Assembly: GCA_903885415.1 (NCBI GenBank)
Contig: CAISIP010000207.1
Span: forward strand, 1-7,375
Direction of reading: 5' to 3'
Length of the DNA stretch: 7,375 nucleotides
Source of the DNA: an uncultured beta proteobacterium
GTDB lineage: Bacteria > Pseudomonadota > Gammaproteobacteria > Burkholderiales > Burkholderiaceae_C
Positions 1 to 6,587 of the stretch are shown here, in pieces (the stretch's first letter is position 1; each line of letters starts with the position of its first letter). The translations under genes were made by a program, and so were the position numbers. The notes beneath the pieces were generated by a model that was given only the letters and a program-made list of their open reading frames with translations, was not told where the DNA came from and did not search any database.

Positions 1-704
1 ACAAGGCAACGGCCGAAGGCCTGTACGACCTGCCTTATGCCATCGCCAACCAGCGGATGGTGCACCTGGCAACGCGCATGCAGGTTCCGGTCGGCTTCTG
101 GCGCTCGGTGGGCCACTCGCACAACGCCTTTTTTTCCGAAGCCTTTATCGACGAACTGGCAAGCGAGACCGGCCAGGACCCGCTCGCCTTGCGCCGCTCG
201 TTGCTGAGGGACGCGCCGCGCCATCTCGCCGTGCTCAACCTCGCCGCCGACAAAGCACAGTGGGGCTCGCCGCTGCCTGCAGGCCGAGCGCGCGGCATCG
301 CGCTGCACGCCTGCTTTGGTTCGATCGTTGCCCAGGTGGCCGAGGTGACGCTGCACGAAGCCCAACTGCGGGTGCACCGGGTGGTCTGTGCGATCGACTG
401 CGGAAGCGTCGTCAACCCCGCCATCGTTGCGCAACAGATGGAGGGCGCGGTGGTGTTCGCGCTGAGTGCTGCGCTTTACGGCCGGATCGACATCCACCAG
501 GGCGTTGTCCAGCAGCGCAACTTCAACGACTACCGCGTCGTGGGCATGGCGCAGGCGCCGTTTGTCGAAACCTGGATTGTTGACAGCGATAACCCGCCGG
601 GCGGCGTGGGGGAACCAGGGGTGCCGCCCCTGGCGCCCGCGGTAGCGAATGCATTATTCCTGCTGACCGGACGGCGCCAGCGCGCGCTGCCGCTACAGGG
701 TTAA
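1..704 (+). CDS. iorB: Molybdenum hydroxylase large subunit, isoquinoline 1-oxidoreductase beta-type (3' part only)
   Basis: This is the C-terminal part (233 residues, reading from base 3) of a xanthine dehydrogenase/aldehyde oxidase-family subunit that binds the molybdopterin cofactor. The frame is open to the left edge, so the start lies outside the window. Visible hallmarks are the W-R-S-V-G-H-S segment followed by NAFFSEAFIDELA, a D-C-G-S-V-V-N-P segment typical of the cofactor-binding domain, and near the end GGVGEPG. In the family, the Glu of that last motif (codon 612-614) is the catalytic base that activates the Mo-bound water. The spacing and wording of these motifs fit the single-chain IorB/QorB branch. 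Such enzymes hydroxylate N-heterocycles or oxidise aldehydes, working with a small [2Fe-2S] subunit usually encoded just upstream and sometimes a membrane cytochrome c. The substrate cannot be read from this fragment. The next gene begins 110 bp later and need not be co-transcribed. Confidence 0.9.
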   Translation, partial: KATAEGLYDLPYAIANQRMVHLATRMQVPVGFWRSVGHSHNAFFSEAFIDELASETGQDPLALRRSLLRDAPRHLAVLNLAADKAQWGSPLPAGRARGIALHACFGSIVAQVAEVTLHEAQLRVHRVVCAIDCGSVVNPAIVAQQMEGAVVFALSAALYGRIDIHQGVVQQRNFNDYRVVGMAQAPFVETWIVDSDNPPGGVGEPGVPPLAPAVANALFLLTGRRQRALPLQG

Positions 705-721
705 GGCAGCGGGCGACTCGC

Positions 722-727
722 TAAGAT
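722..727 (+). promoter_or_regulatory. Possible -10 element upstream of the MttB-like gene
   Basis: The gap between the molybdenum-hydroxylase gene and the MttB-like gene contains TAAGAT, a fair match to the sigma-70 -10 hexamer. No convincing -35 hexamer sits 16-18 bp upstream. If used, transcription would start near 734 and give a leader of about 80 nt. This rests on pattern only and is weak. Confidence 0.2.
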
Positions 728-814
728 GGGGCCGATCGCGGGTTCAATGGTTCGCGGCGCGCCTGTCCGCTGCGTCACGCGAAAGCAGCGAATTGCTATC
801 ACAGGAGCGCCAGC

Positions 815-2398
815 ATGAACAACACCGGCAACAGCACCGCAAGCGGCCCTGCATTAGCAGAGGGGCCAGACACAGCCAGCCGCCGCCCGCGCCGTGCCGG
901 AGGCCGCGAGCGACGCGACCCCAACGCCCGGGCCACGGGGCCGGCCTACATCACCCGCGCGATACCGACCTACGACATCATGGGCGAAGAAAGCCTGTGC
1001 AGGATCGAGGCCGCCTGCGACCGGATCTTGGCCGAGGTGGGTCTGGATATCCGCGATGACGACGAATGCCTGGCGCTGTTTCGCCGGGCTGGCGCCAAGG
1101 TCGATGGCGTGCGGGTTCGCTTCGAGCCAGGCCACCTGCGCGAGATTCTGAAGACGGCGCCGCACCGCTTCACCCAGCATGCGCGCAACCCGGCGCGCTC
1201 GGTCGAAATCGGCGGCAACAGCGTGGTCTTCTCGCCCGCCTACGGGTCCCCCTTCGTGATGGACCTGGACCGCGGCCGTCGCTACGGAACGCTCGAAGAC
1301 TTCCAGAACTTCATCAAGCTCGCCTACGCCTGTCCCTGGCTGCACCATTCGGGCGGAACCGTCTGCGAACCGACCGACGTGCCGGTGAACAAGCGCCACC
1401 TGGACATGGTCTACGCGCACATCCGGTATTCTGACAAAGCCTTCATGGGATCGATCACCTCCGAAGAGCGAGCCGAGGACTCGATCGCCATGAGCCGGCT
1501 GCTGTTCGGCGCCGACTTCGTGGACCGCAACTGCGTCATTCTGGGCAATGTCAACGTCAATTCGCCGCTGCTGTGGGACGGCACCATGACCAAGTCAGCC
1601 CGCGCCTACGCCCGCGCGAACCAGGCTGCGGTGATCGTCCCGTTCATCCTGGGCGGAGCGATGGGCCCGGTGACCAACGCCGGCGCCATCGCGCAGGCGC
1701 ACGCCGAGACCATGGTCGGGTGTGCCATCACCCAGCTCGAGCGCCCCGGCGCGCCGGTCATCTACGGCAACTTCCTCTCCAGCATGTCGCTGCGCTCGGG
1801 TTCGCCGACCTTCGGAACGCCCGAGCCCGCGATAGGCTCGATGGTGATCGGCCAACTGGCGCGCCGGCTCGGCCTGCCGCTGCGCTGCGCAGGCTCTTTC
1901 ACCACCTCCAAACTGCCGGACGGGCAGGCGATGCAGGAAAGCGTCATGTCGATGCTGTCGGCGGTGCACTGTGGCGCCAATTTCATCCTGCATTCGGCCG
2001 GCTTTCTGGATGGTCTGCTGTCGATGAGCTACGAAAAATTCATGATGGACGCCGATTTTTGTGGCGCGCTGCACAGCTACCTGGCGGGCGTCGTGGTGGA
2101 CGACAACACGCTGGCGATCGACGCCTTCAAGGAAGTGGGGCCGGGCAGCCATTTTCTGGGTTGCGCCCACGCCATGGCGAACTACACAACGGCGTTTTAC
2201 GACTCCAGTCTGTCCGACGACACGCCCTTCGAGACCTGGAGCGAGGCGGGCCGGACCGACAGCGCCGTGCGCGCCAACCGGCGCTGGAAGCAGTCACTTT
2301 CCGAGTACCAGGCGCCTGCCATCGACCCGGGCGTCGACGAGTCGATCCGCGACTATGTCGAGCGCAAGAAGGCCGCCACCGGCGACCAGTGGTACTGA
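815..2398 (+). CDS. Trimethylamine methyltransferase (MttB) family protein, non-pyrrolysine type
   Basis: This 527-residue protein belongs to the MttB superfamily of TIM-barrel methyltransferases, which move a methyl group from methylated amines to the cobalt of a corrinoid protein. The first 35 residues are Arg-, Ala- and Gly-rich and probably disordered. The conserved fold begins near residue 45. Recognisable segments include FTQHARNPARSVEIGGN, the NKRHLDM block (residues 192-198) and a KLPDGQA block (366-372). True archaeal-type trimethylamine methyltransferases carry pyrrolysine encoded by an in-frame amber codon. Here the frame has no internal TAG and ends at TGA, so it is a non-pyrrolysine homologue. 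The characterised relative of that kind, MtgB, demethylates glycine betaine. The ATG is supported by AGGAG at 803-807, 7 nt upstream. The DgcA-like gene follows after 44 nt, suggesting one operon and a joint role in demethylating a quaternary or tertiary amine. The exact substrate, and whether a corrinoid partner is used, are unknown. Confidence 0.92.
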   Translation: MNNTGNSTASGPALAEGPDTASRRPRRAGGRERRDPNARATGPAYITRAIPTYDIMGEESLCRIEAACDRILAEVGLDIRDDDECLALFRRAGAKVDGVRVRFEPGHLREILKTAPHRFTQHARNPARSVEIGGNSVVFSPAYGSPFVMDLDRGRRYGTLEDFQNFIKLAYACPWLHHSGGTVCEPTDVPVNKRHLDMVYAHIRYSDKAFMGSITSEERAEDSIAMSRLLFGADFVDRNCVILGNVNVNSPLLWDGTMTKSARAYARANQAAVIVPFILGGAMGPVTNAGAIAQAHAETMVGCAITQLERPGAPVIYGNFLSSMSLRSGSPTFGTPEPAIGSMVIGQLARRLGLPLRCAGSFTTSKLPDGQAMQESVMSMLSAVHCGANFILHSAGFLDGLLSMSYEKFMMDADFCGALHSYLAGVVVDDNTLAIDAFKEVGPGSHFLGCAHAMANYTTAFYDSSLSDDTPFETWSEAGRTDSAVRANRRWKQSLSEYQAPAIDPGVDESIRDYVERKKAATGDQWY

Positions 2399-2426
2399 GG
2401 CCGTCTGCAGGCGCGCCAACACAGCG

Positions 2427-2433
2427 AAGGGAG
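2427..2433 (+). promoter_or_regulatory. Ribosome binding site that fixes the start of the DgcA-like gene
   Basis: AAGGGAG lies 9 nt before the ATG at 2443. It decides the start, because the same frame stays open for 290 codons upstream inside the MttB-like gene. That upstream stretch translates to an Arg- and Gly-rich shadow, whereas the conserved protein begins directly after this site. Confidence 0.75.
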
Positions 2434-2442
2434 ACAAACCGA

Positions 2443-4485
2443 ATGGCCACAGGCAACGACCCCCTGCTGCAACCGCTGCAGCTCAAACACCTGCGGATCA
2501 AAAATCGGGTTATGACGACCTCGCACGAGCCGGCCTATCCCGAAGACGGAATGCCCAAGGAGCGCTACCGCGCCTACCATGTCGAGCGCGCGAAGGCCGG
2601 CATCGGCCTGACGATGACAGCGGGTTCGGCGACGGTGTCGCGCGACAGTCCGCCGGTTTTCAACAACATTCTGGCCTACCGCGACGAGGTGGTTCCCTGG
2701 CTCAGGGATATGGTCGACGCATGCCACGAACACGGCAGCGCGGTGATGATCCAGTTGACGCATCTGGGCCGCAGGACCAGCTGGTCCAAAGGTGACTGGC
2801 TGCCCGCTGTGTCGCCCTCGCACGAGCGCGAGGCATCGCACCGCGCCTTTCCAAAAAAAATGGAAACCTGGGACATCGATCGCATCGTCGGCGACTATGC
2901 CGACGCCGCCGAGCGCATGCTGGCGGCCGGAATGGACGGTATTGAACTCGAGGCCTACGGCCACCTGATGGACCAGTTCTGGTCGCCACGGACCAACACG
3001 CTCGACGCGCCCTACGGGGGCTCACTCGACAACCGCCTGCGCTTCACCTTCGAGGTGCTGGCGGCGATGCGCAAGCGGGTAGGCCCGGACTTCATCGTCG
3101 GCGTACGCTACACCGCCGACGAATGCCTCGAGGGCGGACTGACCCGCAACGAAGGCTTTGAAGTCTCACGGCGCCTGCGCGACAGCGGCATGGTCGATTT
3201 TCTCAACATCATCCGCGGCCATATCGACACCGACGCCGGACTCACCGACGTGATACCGGTGCAGGGCATGAAGAGCGCCCCGCATCTGGACTTCGCCGGC
3301 GAGATCCGCGCCGCCACCGGCTTTGCGACCTTTCACGCGGCCAAGATACAGGACGTCACGACCGCGCGCCACGCAATCGCCTCAGGCAAGCTCGACATGG
3401 TCGGAATGACGCGCGCGCACATGGCAGACCCGCACATCATGCGCAAGATCCTGGCCGGACGCGAAGACCAAATCCGGCCCTGCGTCGGGGCAAACTTCTG
3501 CCTTGACCGAATCTACCAGGGCGGCGAAGCCTATTGCATCCACAACCCGGCAACCGGCCGCGAGTTGAGCATGCCGCACGACATTGCGGCTGCCACGGTG
3601 CGACGCAAGGTGCTCGTCGTTGGCGCGGGCCCGGGCGGGTTGGAAGCCGCGCGGGTCGCGTCCGAGCGCGGACATCAGGTGGTGGTTTTCGAGGCAGCCC
3701 CTAAGCCCGGCGGCCAGGTCCGCTTGACGGCGCGCAGCCAGCGACGGCGCGACATGATCGGCATCATCGACTGGCGCATGGCGCGCTGCGAGGAGCGCGG
3801 CGTGGTCTTTCACTTCAACGCCGTCGCAGACGCGCAAACGGTGCTGGCCGATGCGCCCGACGTGGTGGTCATCGCCACCGGCGGACTGCCGCACACGGCG
3901 GTGCTCAGCGATGGCAACGCGCTGGTCGTGTCGACCTGGGACATCCTGTCGGGCGAGGCCAAGCCCGGGCGCAACGTGTTGCTGTACGACGACGCCGGCG
4001 ACCACGCCGCGCTGCAGGCCGCCGAGGTGATCGCCGCCAGTGGCGCACGGCTTGAAATCATGACGCCCGACCGCAGCTTTGCGCCCGAAGTGATGGCGAT
4101 GAACCTGGTCCCGTATATGCGCAGCCTGCAGCAGCACGACGTGACTTTCACGGTCACCTACCGGCTGCGCTCAGTGGTGCAAGATGCAGGCACCCTGCTG
4201 GCCACGGTGGGCAGCGACTACAGCGACCTGACCCGGGAGCGAAGGGTCGACCAGGTGGTCGTCAACCACGGAACCTTGCCGCTGGACGAACTCTACTTCG
4301 CGCTCAAGCCGCTGTCGGCCAACCGCGGCGTGCTCGACTACCCTGCCCTGCTCGCCGGTCGGCCGCAGGCGCGGCCCTCGGTTGCGGACAAAGGGTTCCA
4401 CTTATTTCGCATCGGCGACGCGGTATCGGCGCGCAATACCCACGCGGCGATCTACGACGCGCTGCGACTGCTCAAGGACTTGTAG
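2443..4485 (+). CDS. NADH:flavin oxidoreductase / FAD-dependent amine demethylase, DgcA or N-methylproline demethylase-like
   Basis: This 680-residue protein has the trimethylamine dehydrogenase / 2,4-dienoyl-CoA reductase architecture. An FMN-binding TIM barrel spans about residues 5-340, with Q104 and H107 in QLTHLGR and the YGGSLDNR loop at 191-198. A cysteine cluster region lies at 347-365. A C-terminal double-Rossmann module follows, with GAGPGG at 394-399, ATGG near 480 and a closing G658-D659-A660. Length and wording fit the branch of dimethylglycine demethylase DgcA and proline betaine/N-methylproline demethylases, which oxidise an N-methyl group and release formaldehyde. The cluster motif shows only C347, C353 and C365; the expected second cysteine is A350. 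This may be a feature of the sub-branch rather than a defect. Position just downstream of the MttB-like gene suggests that it takes the next demethylation step. The substrate is not determined; a dienoyl-CoA reductase is less likely. Confidence 0.9.
   Translation: MATGNDPLLQPLQLKHLRIKNRVMTTSHEPAYPEDGMPKERYRAYHVERAKAGIGLTMTAGSATVSRDSPPVFNNILAYRDEVVPWLRDMVDACHEHGSAVMIQLTHLGRRTSWSKGDWLPAVSPSHEREASHRAFPKKMETWDIDRIVGDYADAAERMLAAGMDGIELEAYGHLMDQFWSPRTNTLDAPYGGSLDNRLRFTFEVLAAMRKRVGPDFIVGVRYTADECLEGGLTRNEGFEVSRRLRDSGMVDFLNIIRGHIDTDAGLTDVIPVQGMKSAPHLDFAGEIRAATGFATFHAAKIQDVTTARHAIASGKLDMVGMTRAHMADPHIMRKILAGREDQIRPCVGANFCLDRIYQGGEAYCIHNPATGRELSMPHDIAAATVRRKVLVVGAGPGGLEAARVASERGHQVVVFEAAPKPGGQVRLTARSQRRRDMIGIIDWRMARCEERGVVFHFNAVADAQTVLADAPDVVVIATGGLPHTAVLSDGNALVVSTWDILSGEAKPGRNVLLYDDAGDHAALQAAEVIAASGARLEIMTPDRSFAPEVMAMNLVPYMRSLQQHDVTFTVTYRLRSVVQDAGTLLATVGSDYSDLTRERRVDQVVVNHGTLPLDELYFALKPLSANRGVLDYPALLAGRPQARPSVADKGFHLFRIGDAVSARNTHAAIYDALRLLKDL
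2848..2866 (+). repeat. A8 tract inside a 6-bp inverted repeat
   Basis: TTTCCA (2848-2853) and TGGAAA (2861-2866) are perfect inverted arms separated by seven A. With the last base of the left arm they form a run of eight A in an otherwise GC-rich gene. It encodes F-P-K-K-M-E and the frame continues intact. It is seen directly; any role in slippage is speculative. Confidence 0.5.
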
Positions 4486-4523
4486 TGGGCGCTGCGACGG
4501 CGCACGCAGGCCGGACCCGGATC

Positions 4524-4529
4524 TAGAAT
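4524..4529 (+). promoter_or_regulatory. Possible -10 element upstream of the TauE/SafE gene
   Basis: TAGAAT in the 134-bp gap after the flavoprotein gene resembles a sigma-70 -10 hexamer, but no clear -35 element is present. The gap also holds a 24-codon ATG frame (4535-4609) that stops 10 nt before the putative TTG start of the transporter. Both calls are weak. The gap may simply be transcribed through from the upstream operon. Confidence 0.2.
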
Positions 4530-4619
4530 GGTCCATGTGCCCGCTGCCCGTCACCGCCTGCCTGCCCGCCTACGGCAGCGCGTCGAATTCCCGGTGGCTC
4601 GCAGCCTGACCCGCGCCGC

Positions 4620-5381
4620 TTGGACGCAATCACCTTCCTGCTGCTGCTGGTTTCCGGCTTTATCGGTGGCGTTGTCACCGCCGTCGCCGGAGGCGGCAGC
4701 TTTCTGACCTTCCCGCTGCTGCTGGCCGCAGGTCTTCCACCACTGGTCGCCAACATCACGAACTGGGTGGCGCTGATGCCAGGCAACTTCATGGCACTGG
4801 CGGCCTATCGCAGCGAACTCGCCGAGATGCGCCAGGAGGTGCGCGCGCACCTGCTCGTTTCCGTTGCGGGCGGCGCCATAGGTGCGCTGCTGCTGCTGTG
4901 GACCGGCGAGGCGCGGTTCGAAAAGGCGGTGCCTTGGCTGATGCTCACGGCGACCAGTTTTTTCGCGCTTGGCGAGTGGATCAAAGCGCGCCTGGACGCA
5001 CTGCGCAAGCCCAGGCACCGGCCATCGCGGCGTTGGCTGCTGGCCTTCGAATTTCTGCTGATGGTCTACGGCGGCTACTTCGGCTCGGGCCTGGGCATCG
5101 TGCTGCTGGCGACGCTGGCAATAGCCGGGCAGGCGTCGATCCACCGAGCCAACGCGCAAAAAAACCTGATGGTGGTGGCGCTCAGCGCGGCGGGGCTCGC
5201 CGTGTTCCTTCCTTCGGGCCATGTGATCTGGTCCTATGCGCTGCCAATTTTGCTCGGCTCCAGCCTAGGCGGCTATGCGGCGGTGCGCTTCATCCGCCGC
5301 ATCGCGCAGCGCGCGGTGCGCAACATGGTGCTGCTGTGGGCAATCGCGCTGACCGGTTTTTCGTTCTGGAAATACGGCTAG
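4620..5381 (+). CDS. TauE/SafE-family membrane transporter (sulfite/organic anion exporter family)
   Basis: This 253-residue integral membrane protein has about seven or eight hydrophobic segments. The family's internal duplication is visible. A first signature near residues 13-50 contains GFIGG, AVAGGGS and GLPPLVANITNW. A second begins at Y150 with GGYFGSG (151-157). Members move sulfite, sulfoacetate, taurine-derived or other small organic anions across the inner membrane; the substrate cannot be predicted. The start is uncertain. The frame opens after a TAG at 4524-4526 and has no ATG or GTG before the TTG at 4620. That TTG yields an N-terminus right for the family, whereas the first in-frame ATG lies past the first signature and would delete the first membrane segment. 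No good Shine-Dalgarno sequence precedes the TTG. The gene lies 134 bp after the demethylase gene on the same strand, so co-transcription is possible but unproven. Confidence 0.87.
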   Translation: MDAITFLLLLVSGFIGGVVTAVAGGGSFLTFPLLLAAGLPPLVANITNWVALMPGNFMALAAYRSELAEMRQEVRAHLLVSVAGGAIGALLLLWTGEARFEKAVPWLMLTATSFFALGEWIKARLDALRKPRHRPSRRWLLAFEFLLMVYGGYFGSGLGIVLLATLAIAGQASIHRANAQKNLMVVALSAAGLAVFLPSGHVIWSYALPILLGSSLGGYAAVRFIRRIAQRAVRNMVLLWAIALTGFSFWKYG

Positions 5382-5422
5382 CCTGCCATGTCGCCGCCCC
5401 GCGTGGCAGCGAGATTGAGGCC

Positions 5423-5590
5423 ATGGCGCACAGGGATGTGCTGGCGTCACCGGCCGAAGTTCAAAGCTACCTGCGTGTCCTGTTGGCCAAGACAGACCAT
5501 GGGGTCTTCGTGATGCTGTTCCTGGATGCACAGAACCGGGTCATCGCGTCGGAGGAGATGGGCGATGTCCCGCGCGTAGTCGAAGGTTGA
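5423..5590 (+). pseudogene. radC: radC / JAB-domain protein remnant
   Basis: This short frame (55 residues from its ATG) matches the segment of RadC-family (JAB/MPN) proteins just before the catalytic core. It has a helix starting LASPAEVQSYLR, then VFVMLFLDAQNRVIASEEM, closely following the family pattern of a VF-VLFLD-Q-RVI strand pair. Complete RadC proteins continue with an F-R-G-T segment, a PREVV helix and the metal-binding H-N-H-P-S-G motif. Here the frame jumps to GDVPRVVEG and stops, so the metal-binding half is missing. The in-frame sequence before the ATG shows no N-terminal domain. The Glu usual before V-F is Gly. I infer a decayed fragment left by a deletion. Short RadC genes are common cargo of integrative elements, so it may mark an old insertion. 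The family call rests on one 40-residue stretch. Confidence 0.6.
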
Positions 5591-5598
5591 GCTTGGTT

Positions 5599-5629
5599 GA
5601 AGCCGTCAGGTCCTGCAAAATACGGCTTC
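5599..5629. repeat. 8-bp inverted repeat at the convergence of the two transcription units
   Basis: GAAGCCGT (5599-5606) and ACGGCTTC (5622-5629) are perfect inverted arms around a 15-nt loop that itself contains CAGGTCCTG. The element overlaps the stop codon of the minus-strand B12-domain gene and lies just after the radC remnant on the plus strand. It could act as a 3' hairpin for either transcript. No T-tract follows on either strand, so it is not a textbook Rho-independent terminator. Confidence 0.45.
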
Positions 5630-6553
5630 TGTCCGCCTGGTTGGGTCGACCAGTGCAGCGGCCAACTTCAGTCCCTCGCGGGGATCCACACAAATCGCGT
5701 TGGCGCCCAATCGGTGGGCGTCGACCTCTATCGAGGCAAAAGCAGGCCCCCCCAACAGCACTGGCGTGTTCGGGTTGCGGGACGCCAGTTTGACCCTGCG
5801 GATCAAATCCGGCAAATTATCCAGTTGCTCAACGAGCCCGACCGAAAAACCAATCAGATCGAACCACTCGTTCTGCGCAGCGCGGCACAGTTCGCTTTGT
5901 GACGGGGCGATTTCGACAACCACCTGCCACCCGTCCTTGCGAAAGAACTCGCTCACCACCGCCAGCCCCAGAATATGCTGCGACCCCGGCGCACAGGCCA
6001 ACATCACCCGCCGAACAGGACCGGCCTTTTGGGGCCCTTCCTGGTACTCGTAGCCCATGCGATGGGAAATTTGCTGCAGCCGCATGAGCCCAAGCGTCAC
6101 TTGCGTAAAGTCCAGGACGTCCTCTTCCCACAAGGTCCCCATCAACCGCGCCGTTGGAGCGATCAGCCCCAAGAAGATGTCTTCATGTGACGCAGCTTGG
6201 TCTTCGATCAAATGGTCAACGTGGGCGATCGCCTGTTCGGCGCTGCCATACAGGCAAAGATCAGCGAACGCCTTCAATTCCAACGCATCGGACTCGCGCA
6301 AACGGGGCACAGATGGTTGCACATGCGCCGAAGGCGACGGATGCGCTTCCAGCAAGCGCGGGATGATCTGCGACTCGATCACCCCAATCAACGATGCCTT
6401 GCAGTCGTTCGAAGAGTCTAGGGCTTCCCGTCTTGGAAACGAATAAAGCGGCTGGCGTACCGTGGGGGTTGACATCTTTGTCAGATCGATGGGCCGAAAA
6501 CTGCCCCACCATTGCATCGTGATAGCAGCGGAAAGCGAAAAACTCAAGTTCAT
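5606..6553 (-). CDS. Cobalamin B12-binding domain regulator, AerR/PpaA-like
   Basis: This 315-residue soluble protein has the two-part architecture of AerR/PpaA-type regulators. An N-terminal region of about 85 residues contains IESQIIPRLLEAH. A helical B12-cap domain (about 88-165) has LWEED (141-145) followed by DF-x2-VT-x-G-x2-RLQ. A Rossmann-type cobalamin-binding domain (about 181-300) ends with LLGGPAF and GANAICVD. The usual D-x-H-x-x-G cobalt-ligand motif reads S191-Q-H193-I-L-G196: the His and Gly remain and the Asp is Ser, as I recall for the AerR branch. AerR and PpaA bind cobalamin and antagonise the photosynthesis repressor CrtJ/PpsR. A related domain in AppA-type proteins binds heme. 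No catalytic methyl-carrier features are seen, so it is unlikely to be the corrinoid partner of the MttB-like protein. The start at 6553 is chosen over an ATG at 6724 because of a strong ribosome site. The real target is unknown. Confidence 0.85.
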   Translation of the reverse strand: MNLSFSLSAAITMQWWGSFRPIDLTKMSTPTVRQPLYSFPRREALDSSNDCKASLIGVIESQIIPRLLEAHPSPSAHVQPSVPRLRESDALELKAFADLCLYGSAEQAIAHVDHLIEDQAASHEDIFLGLIAPTARLMGTLWEEDVLDFTQVTLGLMRLQQISHRMGYEYQEGPQKAGPVRRVMLACAPGSQHILGLAVVSEFFRKDGWQVVVEIAPSQSELCRAAQNEWFDLIGFSVGLVEQLDNLPDLIRRVKLASRNPNTPVLLGGPAFASIEVDAHRLGANAICVDPREGLKLAAALVDPTRRTEAVFCRT

Positions 6554-6558
6554 CGGTG

Positions 6559-6565
6559 TCTCCTC
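6559..6565 (-). promoter_or_regulatory. Ribosome binding site that fixes the start of the B12-domain gene
   Basis: Read on the minus strand, GAGGAGA lies 5 nt before the ATG at 6553. It favours this start over the in-frame ATG at 6724, which would add 57 residues of unconserved-looking sequence and has no comparable site. Confidence 0.75.
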
Positions 6566-6570
6566 AGCGG

Positions 6571-6587
6571 CGGCATCGTGAATGCCG
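6571..6587 (-). repeat. Leader hairpin next to the ribosome site of the B12-domain gene
   Basis: CGGCAT (6571-6576) and ATGCCG (6582-6587) are perfect inverted arms with a 5-nt loop. On the minus-strand transcript the hairpin would end 5 nt before the GAGGAGA ribosome site, close enough to influence translation initiation. It is too small to be a cobalamin riboswitch, and I see no other riboswitch element around it. Confidence 0.4.

Noticed and set aside
815..2398. Possible pyrrolysine-encoding MttB
   Set aside because: No in-frame TAG occurs inside the gene, and the terminal stop is TGA.
1573..2442. Open frame of 290 codons running in frame into the DgcA-like gene, suggesting a longer fusion protein
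   Set aside because: It overlaps the MttB-like gene in another frame, translates to Arg/Gly/Pro-rich sequence without family resemblance, and the real start at 2443 has its own ribosome site.
3382..4137. Long antisense frame opposite the DgcA-like gene
   Set aside because: It is a typical GC-rich shadow frame with His/Arg/Ala-rich composition, no ribosome site and no recognisable domain.
5606..6553. The B12-domain protein as the missing corrinoid methyl carrier for the MttB-like protein
   Set aside because: It is convergent and separately transcribed, has an extra N-terminal region typical of regulators, and lacks the Asp of the carrier D-x-H-x-x-G motif.
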